Source: Dermatophilaceae bacterium Soc4.6 (GTDB lineage Bacteria > Actinomycetota > Actinomycetes > Actinomycetales > Dermatophilaceae). Taken from it: a DNA stretch of 64,000 nt. The position numbers and the translations under genes were made by a program. Each line of letters begins with the position of its first letter. Positions within the stretch are counted from its first letter, which is position 1. Positions 32,789 through 41,929 of this stretch are shown one piece after another. The DNA lies in contig JAZGVH010000002.1 in NCBI GenBank assembly GCA_039889245.1, positions 4,216,001 through 4,280,000 of the forward strand, read 5' to 3'. The notes under the pieces are model-generated. The model ran no database searches. It saw nothing but the letters and a program-made list of their open reading frames with translations, and was not told the DNA's origin.

Positions 32789-35512
32789 GTGAGGTCGGAT
32801 CGGAGAACTGGTGTGACACAGCCGCAGCGTCGTTCGGCACGGATGGCCGTGCTCGTCGGGTTTGTCATCCTCTACGTCGTCGCCACCTACCTCGGGCGGG
32901 CGGCCCGCCCCTCAGGCGGCCAGGTCGCACTCGTGTGGCCGGCCGCGGGTATGGGGGTCTGGTTCCTGCTCTGGGCCAGGGGCCGGACCGAGCGCGGGCT
33001 CGCGGCCCTCTCTGTGTGCGCCGTGGTGTTGTGCGTCAACCTGGCCACCGGTAGCCCATGGGAGGCGAGCGCGGCCTACGCCGTGATCAACGCGGGTCAC
33101 GCCGTGCTCGGGATGCTGTTGGTGCACCGGCTGCTGCCGCGAGAGCGGGGCCTGCGCGAGCCCGGCGACGTCCTGCGGCTGCTGCTGGTGGCCCTGGTGG
33201 CCGGTGCGGCGAGCGGGCTGGCCTCAGCCCTCGTCGCCGCCGGGCTGCTGGACCAACCCTTCTGGAGCATGCTGCTGCTGATCGTGGGACGCAACGGTGC
33301 CACGACCTTCGTCGTGATCGCCGTCGTCCTGTCCATGTCGGGCCCGCACCGGGCGGCCGATCTCCTCTCCTCCGACCGGGTGCTCGAGCTCTCGCTGGGC
33401 GTCGCCGTCTCGCTCGGGGTCTACCTGCTCGTCTTCGTCTGGAATCCGACCCACCTGCCGATCCTGTTCCTGGCTCTGGCGATCTCGGTGTGGGCCGGCA
33501 CCCGGCTCGGCGTGCCGAGGGTCGCCGCGCTGAGTCTCCTGCTGTCCGGCGTCGCCATCGTGTCGACCGTCGCGGGTCACGGCACCCTGGCCGGGGTCGA
33601 GGTCGTGCAGACGCGGGCGCTGCTGGTGCAGGCCTTCACCGTGCTGGTCTTCGTCGTCGGCCTGAGCCTCGCCACGCTCCAGCTCTCCAAGGACGAGGTC
33701 TCGGCCCGGCTCGCGTCCTCGTTGACCAGGCTGAAGAACGTCGGTGACTCGGCGCTGGTCAGCACGGCCGTCGTGGTGAGGGGGGTGGACGGCGGGTGGT
33801 CGCTGACCGAGCCCAACCCGGCGATGGTCCGGCTCCTGGGTCTGGACCCCTCCGGCATGCGGTGGCGCGAGGTGTGCCACCCGGACGACGCCCCGACCGT
33901 CCGGGACGCCATCGAGGCCATCGCCTGCGGAGACGCGGCCAGCTGGGAGGGAGAGGTCAGGCACAGCCAGCCCCACGGTGGCTGGCTGTGGACCCAGCTG
34001 CACGTGTCCGCGCTACCTGGGGTGGACGGGACCACGGCCGTCGTCGCGCAGCTGCTCGACATCTCGGGTCGTCGCTCCTCGCAGGACGAGCTCCTGCGGA
34101 TGGCGCACCACGACACCCTGACCGGGCTACCCAACCGCTCTCGCCTCCACACCGAGCTGGACCGGCTCCTCCAGCAACCGGGCGACGCCGGTGTGGCCGT
34201 GCTGTTCCTCGACCTCGACCGGTTCAAGAGCGTGAACGACACCTACGGTCACGCGGCCGGCGACCGGGTGCTCGTGCAGGTCGCCCGTGCGCTCGAGGGG
34301 GCGCTGCGTCCGGGTGACCTCGTCGCCCGCCTCGGTGGGGACGAGTTCGTCGTCTGCTGTCCGGGCGTCGTCGACCTCGAGCACGCACGCGTGCTCGTGG
34401 CGCGGCTGGCCGAGGCGCTCAGCCCGGCTCTGCTGCTGGAGGGAGCCGATGTCGGGCTCGACGTGAGCATCGGGGTGTCGCTGTCCGGCGGTGAGCAGGA
34501 CGCCAGTGCAGTGCTGCGCCGCTCCGACGAGGCGATGTACGAGGTGAAGCAGCGCGCGAGGTCGCCCTTCGAGGAGGCGTCCACGCTGGTGCTCACCTAC
34601 CTGCATCGGACGTTGCCGTTGTCGTTGTGGGCGGTGACCCGGGTCGAGAACGACCGCCAGACCTACCTGTATCTGGAGGAGAACGGCTACGGTCTGCAGC
34701 GTGGTGGGTCCCACGACTGGGAGAGCAGCTACTGCGTCCACATGGCTGCCGGTCGCACCCCCGCCATCGCCCCGGACGCCCAGGCTGTCCCGCAGTACGC
34801 GCGGGCCGGGGTCAACGACGCGGTGACGATCGGGACCTACGCCGGCGTGCCGATCCGCGAGCCCGATGGCACGGTCTTCGGCGCCATCTGCGGAATGGAC
34901 CCCGAGCGGCGCACCGACGACGCGGCGCTCGCGGCGGCCGGACCGGTGATGGAGCTGCTGGGGCAGCTGTTGACGATGTCGCTGAGCAGCGAGCGGCAGC
35001 GGGCCCAGATCGCCGCGGAGCGGCTGGCCGACCAGGTGAGGGACGAGACGGACCCGCTCACCGGGCTGCCCAACCGACGGGCCTGGGAGCGAACCCTCCA
35101 GCAGGAGGCGAAGCTCTTTGCCTCCGTCGCCGACCCGACGGTCATCGCCATCGTCCAGCTCGAGGGGCCGGAGGACACGGCCGACCGCCCGGGTCAGCAG
35201 GTCGGGGGCGACCACGTCCGCCGGGCCGCGCAGGCGCTCCTGTCCGTGCTGCGGGAGTGCGACGAGGTGGCCAGACTGCGCGGGGACGAGTTCGGCATCC
35301 TGCTGCGCGGCTGCACCGAGGTCGCCGCGGCCGAGACGGTCTCGCGCCTCCACACCTGCTTGGAGCTCGAGCAGGTCGAGGGCTCGGTCGGCTGGGCCTC
35401 GGCCTCCGTCGTGCACGGCCTGCCGGCGGCATTGGAGGACGCGGACCAGGCGATGCGCGTGGCCAGGGCCGAAAGGCGGGCACGACGACAACAGGCCGCC
35501 GGCGTCGGCTGA
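32789..35512 (+). CDS. MASE1-PAS-GGDEF-GAF-degenerate GGDEF protein (diguanylate cyclase plus probable c-di-GMP receptor)
   Basis: 907 residues. The GTG at 32789 is preferred because GGAGG lies 5-9 bases upstream; an ATG at 32765 is in frame. Domains are: MASE1-like membrane sensor (about 18-305, eight or so helices); PAS (about 325-425); GGDEF 1 (about 435-595) with DTLTGLPNR, FLDLDRFKSVND, an RPGD I-site and RLGGDEF near 514, all consistent with an active diguanylate cyclase; GAF (about 610-730); and GGDEF 2 (about 745-900). The last has RGDEF for GGDEF and no D-L-D-x-F-K metal/substrate motif, but it keeps an RECD I-site at the correct spacing. A GAF plus inactive I-site GGDEF is the layout of PelD, the c-di-GMP receptor of Pel. 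It sits beside the polysaccharide operon and is its likely controller. Confidence 0.9.
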   Translation: MRSDRRTGVTQPQRRSARMAVLVGFVILYVVATYLGRAARPSGGQVALVWPAAGMGVWFLLWARGRTERGLAALSVCAVVLCVNLATGSPWEASAAYAVINAGHAVLGMLLVHRLLPRERGLREPGDVLRLLLVALVAGAASGLASALVAAGLLDQPFWSMLLLIVGRNGATTFVVIAVVLSMSGPHRAADLLSSDRVLELSLGVAVSLGVYLLVFVWNPTHLPILFLALAISVWAGTRLGVPRVAALSLLLSGVAIVSTVAGHGTLAGVEVVQTRALLVQAFTVLVFVVGLSLATLQLSKDEVSARLASSLTRLKNVGDSALVSTAVVVRGVDGGWSLTEPNPAMVRLLGLDPSGMRWREVCHPDDAPTVRDAIEAIACGDAASWEGEVRHSQPHGGWLWTQLHVSALPGVDGTTAVVAQLLDISGRRSSQDELLRMAHHDTLTGLPNRSRLHTELDRLLQQPGDAGVAVLFLDLDRFKSVNDTYGHAAGDRVLVQVARALEGALRPGDLVARLGGDEFVVCCPGVVDLEHARVLVARLAEALSPALLLEGADVGLDVSIGVSLSGGEQDASAVLRRSDEAMYEVKQRARSPFEEASTLVLTYLHRTLPLSLWAVTRVENDRQTYLYLEENGYGLQRGGSHDWESSYCVHMAAGRTPAIAPDAQAVPQYARAGVNDAVTIGTYAGVPIREPDGTVFGAICGMDPERRTDDAALAAAGPVMELLGQLLTMSLSSERQRAQIAAERLADQVRDETDPLTGLPNRRAWERTLQQEAKLFASVADPTVIAIVQLEGPEDTADRPGQQVGGDHVRRAAQALLSVLRECDEVARLRGDEFGILLRGCTEVAAAETVSRLHTCLELEQVEGSVGWASASVVHGLPAALEDADQAMRVARAERRARRQQAAGVG

Positions 35513-35534
35513 AGCGGACAGCGTCGCGTGGACG

Positions 35535-36536
35535 TCAGCGCAGGGGGAGGGCGGGCTCCAGCCACCACGGGCCGGGCATGACCTCGACGCGCACGACCCA
35601 CTTGACCCAGTGGTGACCGCGGCGGCCAGGGACCACGAGCCGCGCCGGGGCCCCGTGCCCGGTGCGCAGCGGTTCGCCGCCGAGTGAGGTGGCGAGCACC
35701 AGGTCGTCGGTGAGGGGGAGCCTGCGCGAGTAGCCGGTGGCGCTCGTGACGAGCACCGTCCCGGTGGTCCCGGGTGGCAGGAGCCGTGAGAGCCGGGCTC
35801 CGCCCCAGGTCTGCGCAGTCCACCAGCCGCCGGTGCAGTCGAGCACGGCGCTGACGCGGTCGTCGGTCAGCCCACTGGAGTCCAGCTCGTCCAGGGACCA
35901 GGACCGCCGGCTCTGGCCAGAGACCACGGTGACCCGCCAGCTCGCGCGGTCGAGGGCCGGCGGGGTGTCGAGCAGCCACGACGTGGCCGGGATCGCGTCG
36001 ACGTCGCTCGAGGCCAGGCGGAAGGACCCGGTCGCGCGGCGGGTGCCGGCGGAGGCGAGGGTGGCACCGGCCACCGTCACGACGCCGGCCGCTGCGCCCC
36101 CCGCCAGGGCCAGAGCGCCCGCCCGCAACACGGTGCGCCGGGACAGGTCGGTGCGTCGCACGCGCACCCGGCGGTCTCGCGCGTGGGCCAGGGTCAGCAG
36201 CACGGCGACGAGCCCGGCCCCCACGTGTGCCTGCAGCACCGTGACGGGCAGGGTGTCGGCGAGCACCCCGAGGACGTGCAGCAGGCCTGTCGTCAGCGCG
36301 AGCAGGACGACGACTCCCAGCACCACGGACCCGGCCCGTCCTGGGCGGGCCCGCCGGAGCCCGCGCTGGACGACGGTCGACTTCCAAGGCACCAGGGCGA
36401 GGACGGCCAGGGCACTGGCCCCGTGCACGAGCGCCGCGGGGACGGCCCCGGCGTCGCCGACGACGAAGGCCCCGAAGCCGGTCAGCGCTGCGAGGGGCAC
36501 GAGCCAGAGCAGTGCGAGGTTGCTCCAGCGGCCCAT
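35535..36536 (-). CDS. membrane-anchored sulfite-oxidase-type molybdopterin oxidoreductase
   Basis: 333 residues from the ATG at 36536; a longer frame begins at 36797 but that extension has no family character. The N-terminal half has four hydrophobic segments (about 5-130), a cytochrome-b561-like membrane part. A Tat-like RRTVLRAGALALAGGAAAGV (about 140) is followed by the oxidoreductase Mo-binding domain (about 175-330). This has AVLDCTGGWW, whose Cys is the molybdenum ligand, and GHGAPARLVVPGRRGHHWVKW. Related proteins oxidise sulfite or reduce sulfoxides; this one's substrate is unknown. It converges with the c-di-GMP protein, 22 bases apart. Confidence 0.87.
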   Translation of the reverse strand: MGRWSNLALLWLVPLAALTGFGAFVVGDAGAVPAALVHGASALAVLALVPWKSTVVQRGLRRARPGRAGSVVLGVVVLLALTTGLLHVLGVLADTLPVTVLQAHVGAGLVAVLLTLAHARDRRVRVRRTDLSRRTVLRAGALALAGGAAAGVVTVAGATLASAGTRRATGSFRLASSDVDAIPATSWLLDTPPALDRASWRVTVVSGQSRRSWSLDELDSSGLTDDRVSAVLDCTGGWWTAQTWGGARLSRLLPPGTTGTVLVTSATGYSRRLPLTDDLVLATSLGGEPLRTGHGAPARLVVPGRRGHHWVKWVVRVEVMPGPWWLEPALPLR

Positions 36537-36873
36537 CCCCACACGGTAGGTCACCACGCCGGGCGGCGCGCGCGCGCCCGCCCTAGCGTATGAAGCGGGG
36601 CCGGATTGATTGCTTGTGACGCAACACACTATTTCGATGTGGAAGGTTTCGTCTCGAAATTCGTTGTACCTATCGAGGCCCGAAGAGTCCACTCCGGTCC
36701 CGTCCACCACCTCATCGCCAAGAAGCAGCTGATCACGTGCGCCACCTCGTCCGCATCCCGTCCTTCCTCCGTCCTCGCCGCACGTCGGCCTGGTCACCGA
36801 ACCCCACGCCCACCAAGGCCCCCGTGCCCTACCGCGACCCGATGCTGCGCATCTTCTGACCTACGGTGGTGCC
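36537..36873. other. intergenic with A/T-rich patch and possible tiny ORF
   Basis: The left part (about 36595-36680) is noticeably A/T-rich and should hold the promoter of the minus-strand oxidoreductase. The right part contains a 40-codon frame (see 36737-36859). Confidence 0.4.
36737..36859 (+). CDS. possible 40-residue peptide
   Basis: GTG start, stop TGA at 36857-36859, 14 bases before the MBL-fold gene. The translation is basic and proline-rich, ending PYRDPMLRIF. There is no clear ribosome-binding site. It could be a leader peptide or simply noncoding. Codon use fits the genome, but the frame is too short to judge. Confidence 0.25.
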   Translation: MRHLVRIPSFLRPRRTSAWSPNPTPTKAPVPYRDPMLRIF

Positions 36874-37527
36874 ATGCGCCTGACCCACCTCGGCCACGCC
36901 TGCCTCCTCGTCGAGGTGGGATCGACCCGTCTGCTGATCGACCCCGGCACCTTCAGTGCCGGTTTCGACGAGCTGACGGGTCTCGACGCGGTCATCGCGA
37001 CCCACCAGCACGCCGACCACCTCGACCGGGACCGGGTGGGCGGGCTGCTGGGGGCCAACCCCGGTGCCGTGGTCCTCGCCGACCCTGAGACGGTCGCCCT
37101 GCTCGCTGCCGACGGAATCACGTCCGCTCGTGCCCTCGTCGAGGGTGAGCAGCTCACGGTGGGGGACGTCACCCTGCACCCCGTGGGTGAGAGGCATGCT
37201 GTCAACCACGACGGCGTCCTGCGCTGCACCAACGTCGGGGTCGTGGTGCGCGCGGCGGGCGAGCCCAGCCTCTACCACCCGGGCGACGCCTACGACGGCG
37301 AGCCCGGCGACGTGGACGTGCTGGCCGTGCCGGTCAACGGACCGTGGTGCAAGGTCAGCGAGTCCATCGACTTCGTCCGGCGCGTCGCACCGCGGGTCGT
37401 CACTCCCATCCACCAGGCACTGCTCAGCCCGGCCGGGTGCAGTCTCTACCTGCACCACATCCTGACCTGGGGCGGCGACGGGCTCGAGCTGCTCGACCTC
37501 GGCGACGGTCTCGCCCACGAGGTCTGA
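36874..37527 (+). CDS. metallo-beta-lactamase fold hydrolase
   Basis: 217 residues. The start MRLTHLGHACLLVEV and the metal-binding motif THQHADHLD (about 49-57) define an MBL-fold protein of the UlaG/L-ascorbate-lactonase-like, RomA-like group. Later, YHPGDAYDG supplies the second-shell Asp and PIHQALLSPAG the last His. It is cytoplasmic. The substrate is not predictable. It lies 20 bases from the convergent ppgK gene. Confidence 0.9.
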   Translation: MRLTHLGHACLLVEVGSTRLLIDPGTFSAGFDELTGLDAVIATHQHADHLDRDRVGGLLGANPGAVVLADPETVALLAADGITSARALVEGEQLTVGDVTLHPVGERHAVNHDGVLRCTNVGVVVRAAGEPSLYHPGDAYDGEPGDVDVLAVPVNGPWCKVSESIDFVRRVAPRVVTPIHQALLSPAGCSLYLHHILTWGGDGLELLDLGDGLAHEV

Positions 37528-37546
37528 CGTCGTCGCCGGGGCGTCG

Positions 37547-38374
37547 TCAGCGGTGGTCGTCCTTGACCGTGTGCAGCGGGGTCGGGCGCGTCGGCTTGAA
37601 GGTGCCGGCCGCTTCGGACGCCAGCCTGGCCGCACCGATGATGCCCGCCTTGTTCTCCAGCAGGGCCGGGATGATCGGGGTCCGCAGCCTCAGCAGGTGG
37701 AGGAACTGGTCGGCGTCCTTGGAGATCCCACCCCCGACGACGAAGAGGTCGGGGGAGAAGAGGGCCTCCACGACCTCGTAGTAGCGCTGCAGCCGCAGGG
37801 CGTAGTCCTCGTAGCTCATACCGAGCCGGTCCTTGACCGACGAGGCCGCCTCCTTCTCGGCATCCTTGCCGTCGATCTCGAGGTGGCCGAGCTCGCTGTT
37901 GGGCACCAGCAGGTTGTTGTAGAGGATGGCACTGCCGATGCCAGTGCCCAGGGTCGTGAGGATGACCAGGCCGTTCTCGTTCTTGGCGGCGCCGTAGTGC
38001 AGCTCGCCGTAGCCCGCGGCGTCGGCGTCGTTGACGAGGGTGACCTCGCGCCCGAGCGCCTTCGACATCGCCTTCTCACCCTCGAAGTCGATCCACGCCT
38101 GGTCGATGTTGGCCGCCGAGCGGACGGTGCCGTGGGTGACGACCGCGGGCACGGTCACCCCGATGGGCGCATCGCCCACCTGGTCGGCGAAGTGCTCGAC
38201 GAGCTGGGCGATGACCTCGATGACGGCCTCGGGCGTGGCCGGCTGCGGGGTGTCCACCCGTTTGCGCTTCGCGGCGAACGACCCCTTCTCGAGGTCGACC
38301 GGTGCAGCCTTGATGCCGCTGCCGCCGACATCGATGCCGAGAGGGAATCCGCGCTTGGAGGTCTTGCTGCTCAT
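37547..38374 (-). CDS. ppgK: polyphosphate glucokinase
   Basis: 275 residues. A ROK-type sugar kinase with [19 protein letters not shown] (phosphate 1 motif), [21 protein letters not shown] (phosphate 2) and [11 protein letters not shown]. This wording is specific for the actinobacterial polyphosphate/ATP glucokinase. It makes glucose-6-phosphate from glucose using polyphosphate or ATP, in the cytoplasm. It is on the same strand as map, 44 bases downstream of it. Confidence 0.95.
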   Translation of the reverse strand: MSSKTSKRGFPLGIDVGGSGIKAAPVDLEKGSFAAKRKRVDTPQPATPEAVIEVIAQLVEHFADQVGDAPIGVTVPAVVTHGTVRSAANIDQAWIDFEGEKAMSKALGREVTLVNDADAAGYGELHYGAAKNENGLVILTTLGTGIGSAILYNNLLVPNSELGHLEIDGKDAEKEAASSVKDRLGMSYEDYALRLQRYYEVVEALFSPDLFVVGGGISKDADQFLHLLRLRTPIIPALLENKAGIIGAARLASEAAGTFKPTRPTPLHTVKDDHR

Positions 38375-38418
38375 GGGTCAGCCTTGTCTGCCGTGGGTCC
38401 GACGGGTGGGGTGGGCGA

Positions 38419-39282
38419 TCAGGGGAGGGTGAGGATCTCGGGGCCGTCCTCCGTCACGAGGAGGGTGTGCTCGAACTGGGCTGAGCGGCGGCGGTCCTTC
38501 GTCACGACGGTCCATCCGTCGTCCCACATCTCCCAGTCGGGTGAGCCGAGGTTGAGCATGGGCTCGACCGTGAAGGTCATGCCGACCTCGATCACGGTGT
38601 CGTAGGCCGGGGCCGAGTCGTAGTGCGGGATGATGAGACCGCTGTGGAAGGTGGAACCGATGCCGTGCCCGGTGTAGTCGCGCACGACACCGTAGCCGAA
38701 GCGCCGGGCGTAGGACTCGATGACCCGGCCGATCACGTTGACCTCGCGACCTGCGCGAGCAGCCTTGATACCACGCATCATCGCCTCGCGGGTGCGCTCG
38801 ACCAGCAGTCGCGACTCCTCGTCGACGTCGCCGCAGAGATAGGTCGCGTCGGTGTCGCCGTGCACGCCGTCGACGAAGGCCGTGAGGTCGATGTTGACGA
38901 TGTCGCCGTCCTCGAGCCGGCGCGCGTCGGGGATGCCGTGGCAGATGACCTCGTTGACCGAGGTGCACAGCGACTTGGGGAAGCCCCGGTAGCCGAGGGT
39001 GGAGGGGTAGGCGCCGTGGTCCAGCAGGAACTCGTGACCGACGCGGTCGATCTCCTCGGTCGTCACCCCGGGGGCGATGACCGACGCGGCGGCCGCCATG
39101 GCCTGGGCCGCGATCCGTCCGGCGGCCCGCATCTTGTCGATGGTCTCCGCGTCCTTGACCTCGGCACCCGTGAAGGGGGCGGGCGCGGGGCGACCGACAT
39201 ACTCCGGACGCGCGATCGTCCGTGGCACCGGGCGCAGGGGGGAGACGTCGGCGGGGGCGACGCTTGCGTATGTGACCGGCAT
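38419..39282 (-). CDS. map: methionine aminopeptidase, type I
   Basis: 287 residues from the ATG at 39282 ([13 protein letters not shown]). The five metal ligands are visible: [20 protein letters not shown] (two Asp), [11 protein letters not shown] (His), [10 protein letters not shown] (Glu) and [12 protein letters not shown] (Glu). The ~35-residue N-terminal extension before the catalytic domain ([13 protein letters not shown]) is usual for actinobacterial MetAP1c. It removes the initiator methionine from new proteins. Confidence 0.95.
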   Translation of the reverse strand: MPVTYASVAPADVSPLRPVPRTIARPEYVGRPAPAPFTGAEVKDAETIDKMRAAGRIAAQAMAAAASVIAPGVTTEEIDRVGHEFLLDHGAYPSTLGYRGFPKSLCTSVNEVICHGIPDARRLEDGDIVNIDLTAFVDGVHGDTDATYLCGDVDEESRLLVERTREAMMRGIKAARAGREVNVIGRVIESYARRFGYGVVRDYTGHGIGSTFHSGLIIPHYDSAPAYDTVIEVGMTFTVEPMLNLGSPDWEMWDDGWTVVTKDRRRSAQFEHTLLVTEDGPEILTLP

Positions 39283-39328
39283 ACGGTGGAGTCTAGGAGG
39301 CGGGACCCCCACGACGAAGGAGATGCGC

Positions 39329-39520
39329 GTGCAGTACTGGTACAACGTCGACAGCGGCGAGGTCGAGAGCGACGAGACCAAGAGCCAGGGGGCACAGGTC
39401 ATGGGTCCCTACCCCACGGCCGACGACGCCGGGCGTGCCCTGCAGAGTGCCCGCGAGCGCACCGAGCAGTGGGACGCCGACGACCGCGAGTGGGGCGCTG
39501 CCGGGAGCACCAAGGGCTGA
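39329..39520 (+). CDS. small conserved hypothetical protein
   Basis: 63 residues starting at GTG 39329 with AAGGAG 6 bases upstream. An ATG at 39323 overlaps that site. The sequence begins [15 protein letters not shown] and includes [20 protein letters not shown], which resembles a short SPOR-like or display-type module, followed by an acidic helix. It is divergent from map and convergent with the MFS gene. Small proteins of this type next to map are common in actinobacteria; no role is known. Confidence 0.75.
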   Translation: MQYWYNVDSGEVESDETKSQGAQVMGPYPTADDAGRALQSARERTEQWDADDREWGAAGSTKG

Positions 39521-39531
39521 CCCTCGTCAGC

Positions 39532-40821
39532 TCACGAGACCGTGGGTTCGTGCTCGGCACGCACCCGGCGCTCGTGCACGGCATACGGGTCGGTGCGCTG
39601 GTCGTAGGACCAGAAGCCGCGTAGCCAGGCGGCGGTGGCACCCACCCCCACGACGCACAGGATCCCACCCGAGACGATCGACTGACGCACGCCGAAGCGG
39701 TCGGCCACGAGCCCCGAGCGCACCTGCCCGCCGAGGGGACCAACCGAGTAGGACAGCATCTCGATGCCGGCGAGCCGCCCACGCATCGAGTCGGGGATGG
39801 TCTGGTGCCAGATGGTGCCGCGGAAGATGCCGCTGAGCTCGTCGAAGGCACCGCCGAGGGCGAAGCCGAGCAGCACCACGACCGGGTGGTCAGTCGTGCC
39901 GGCGAGCGCGATCGCCGCCCCCCAGCCGATGGCCGCGAGGACGACGGCTCGGCCGTGGTGGTGGACCCGGGTGGTCCACCCTGAGGTCAGGGCCGCCAGC
40001 AGCCCGCCCACCGTCTCGACGGAGTAGAGCAGTCCCAGCAGACCGGGCTGGCGCAGCACGTCCTGCGCGAGAGCCGGAAAGAGCACGGTCGGCAGCGCGA
40101 GGAACATCGCGACCAGGTCGATCACGTAGGTACCGAGCAGGTCGGGGCGGCGGACGGCATAGGTGATGCCCTCGCGGATGCCGCGCAGGCTGGGGGGCTC
40201 CGAGTCCTCGAGCGGGGGGTAGGGCCGCAACAGCGCGAACAGCGCACAGGCGCAGAGGAGCCCACCGACGTCGACCACGAAGCACCACGCGACCCCGGCC
40301 GTCGCCACGAGGAGACCGCCGATCGCCGGACCGACGAGCATGCCGGTCTGCATGCCGACCGACGACATCGCGACCGCGGCCGTCAGCTCGTCGTGGCGCA
40401 CGGTGCGGGGGAGCAGCGCCTCGCGTGACGGCCGCTGCAACGACTGGGCCGCCGACAGCAGCGCGGCGATGACGAACACCACCCACACCTGGGGTCGGGG
40501 CAGCAGGGCGTTGACGACCAGGACCGCGGTCAGCACGGCCTGAGCGAGGCCGGTCGAGAGCACCAGCGTCCGACGGTCGACGTGGTCGGCCAGGGCCCCG
40601 CCCCACAGGCCGAAGACGACGAGGGGCACGAGCTCGACGAGGCCGACCGCGCCGACGACGAGGTTGGAGCCGGTGAGCTGGTAGAGCTGGTAGGGCAAGG
40701 CGACGTAGCTGACCATGCCGCCGAGGTAGAAGACGGTGCCGGCCAGGAAGAGGAGCCGGAAGTCGCGCGAGGACCGCCACGGGGTGACGTCCAGGGCCAC
40801 CCGCCGGAGAAGGTCGTGCAC
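39532..40821 (-). CDS. MFS transporter (enterobactin-exporter-like)
   Basis: 429 residues with about twelve membrane helices. It has GLWGGALADHVDRRTL (motif A between helices 2 and 3), RPSREALLPRTV and the DELSGIFRGTIWHQTIPDSM stretch characteristic of the EntS/MFS_3 branch. It probably exports a small molecule, but no siderophore or drug genes are beside it. It stands alone. Confidence 0.88.
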   Translation of the reverse strand: MHDLLRRVALDVTPWRSSRDFRLLFLAGTVFYLGGMVSYVALPYQLYQLTGSNLVVGAVGLVELVPLVVFGLWGGALADHVDRRTLVLSTGLAQAVLTAVLVVNALLPRPQVWVVFVIAALLSAAQSLQRPSREALLPRTVRHDELTAAVAMSSVGMQTGMLVGPAIGGLLVATAGVAWCFVVDVGGLLCACALFALLRPYPPLEDSEPPSLRGIREGITYAVRRPDLLGTYVIDLVAMFLALPTVLFPALAQDVLRQPGLLGLLYSVETVGGLLAALTSGWTTRVHHHGRAVVLAAIGWGAAIALAGTTDHPVVVLLGFALGGAFDELSGIFRGTIWHQTIPDSMRGRLAGIEMLSYSVGPLGGQVRSGLVADRFGVRQSIVSGGILCVVGVGATAAWLRGFWSYDQRTDPYAVHERRVRAEHEPTVS

Positions 40822-41031
40822 CTGACCAGTCTGCCAGCAGAAGAGCGCCGGATCGACGCGTTAGCGGCGACCCACGGCACCGTGGTCGAGGCCATCCGGG
40901 CCAAGGCACCGCGAGGCAGGTGCTCCAGGTGGTCAGGGCCGGCTGAGGACCGAGGCTGGCTTCCCTGTGTGAGGGCCCGGGCGGATAGTGCCGCGGCGTG
41001 AGCACCGTGCTCGTCGAGCCAGGCCGCACCG

Positions 41032-41061
41032 TGCGGGTCCGTGCGGGTCCGTGCGGGTCCT
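41032..41061. repeat. 10-bp tandem repeat, three copies
   Basis: Three copies of gtgcgggtcc, end to end, lie between the MFS gene and panB, just downstream of the panB end. Minisatellite-like; no coding effect. Confidence 0.8.
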
Positions 41062-41086
41062 CACGATCTGAGCGACCCACCTGCGG

Positions 41087-41929
41087 CTACGTGTCGAAGG
41101 TGTGCTCGGGGCCGGGGAAGGAGCCTGTCGCCACGTCGGCGGCATACGCACTGGCAGCGTCGCGCAGTGTCGACCGCAGGTCGGCGTAGCGCTTGACGAA
41201 ACGTGGGCCACCAGGACCGGTGAGGCCGGCCATGTCCTGCCACACCAGCACCTGGGCGTCGCAGCCGTTGCCGGCGCCGATCCCGATCGTGGGAATGGAC
41301 AGCGCGGCGGTGACCTCCTGCGCCGCGGGGGCGGGCACCATCTCGAGGACGACGGCAAAGGCTCCGGCAGCCTCGAGGGCCCGGGCGTCGGCGACCAGCC
41401 GCTCGGCACCGGAGCCGCGACCCTGCACCTTGTAGCCGCCGAGGGTGTGCTCGCTCTGCGGGGTGAAGCCGAGGTGGGCCATGACGGGGATCCCGAGGCG
41501 CACGAGCAGCTGCACGGTCGGCACCATGTCGACCCCGCCCTCGAGCTTGACCGCGTGGGCCAGCCCCTCCTTCATGAAGCGCACGGCGGTGGCGGCGCCC
41601 TGCTCAGGGGTGGACCCGTAGGACCCGAAGGGGAGGTCGGCCACCACGAGGGCCCGGGCTGCCGACCGAGCAACCGCCCGTACCAGCGGAATCAGCTCGT
41701 CGCTGGTGACGGGCACGGTGCTCGCGTAGCCCAGCACCGTGTTGGCCGCCGAGTCTCCGACCAGGAGCACGGGGATCCCGGCCTCGTCGAAGATCTCGGC
41801 CGAGTAGCGGTCGTAGGCGGTGAGCATCGCCCACCGCCGACCCTCGGTCTTCCAGCGCTGCAGCAGCGGTAGGCGCACGCGTCCGGTCGCCGGCGGTGTG
41901 GGATAGGGGGACTGCTCGTCGTCGCTCAT
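41087..41929 (-). CDS. panB: 3-methyl-2-oxobutanoate hydroxymethyltransferase
   Basis: 280 residues from the ATG at 41929, which overlaps the nadE stop (ATGA). Motifs include [34 protein letters not shown] (metal-binding Asp), [19 protein letters not shown] and [20 protein letters not shown], and the Glu in VLEMVPA. It transfers a hydroxymethyl group from methylene-tetrahydrofolate to 2-oxoisovalerate, the first step of pantothenate synthesis. Coupling to nadE puts two cofactor pathways (CoA and NAD) in one transcript. Confidence 0.96.
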   Translation of the reverse strand: MSDDEQSPYPTPPATGRVRLPLLQRWKTEGRRWAMLTAYDRYSAEIFDEAGIPVLLVGDSAANTVLGYASTVPVTSDELIPLVRAVARSAARALVVADLPFGSYGSTPEQGAATAVRFMKEGLAHAVKLEGGVDMVPTVQLLVRLGIPVMAHLGFTPQSEHTLGGYKVQGRGSGAERLVADARALEAAGAFAVVLEMVPAPAAQEVTAALSIPTIGIGAGNGCDAQVLVWQDMAGLTGPGGPRFVKRYADLRSTLRDAASAYAADVATGSFPGPEHTFDT

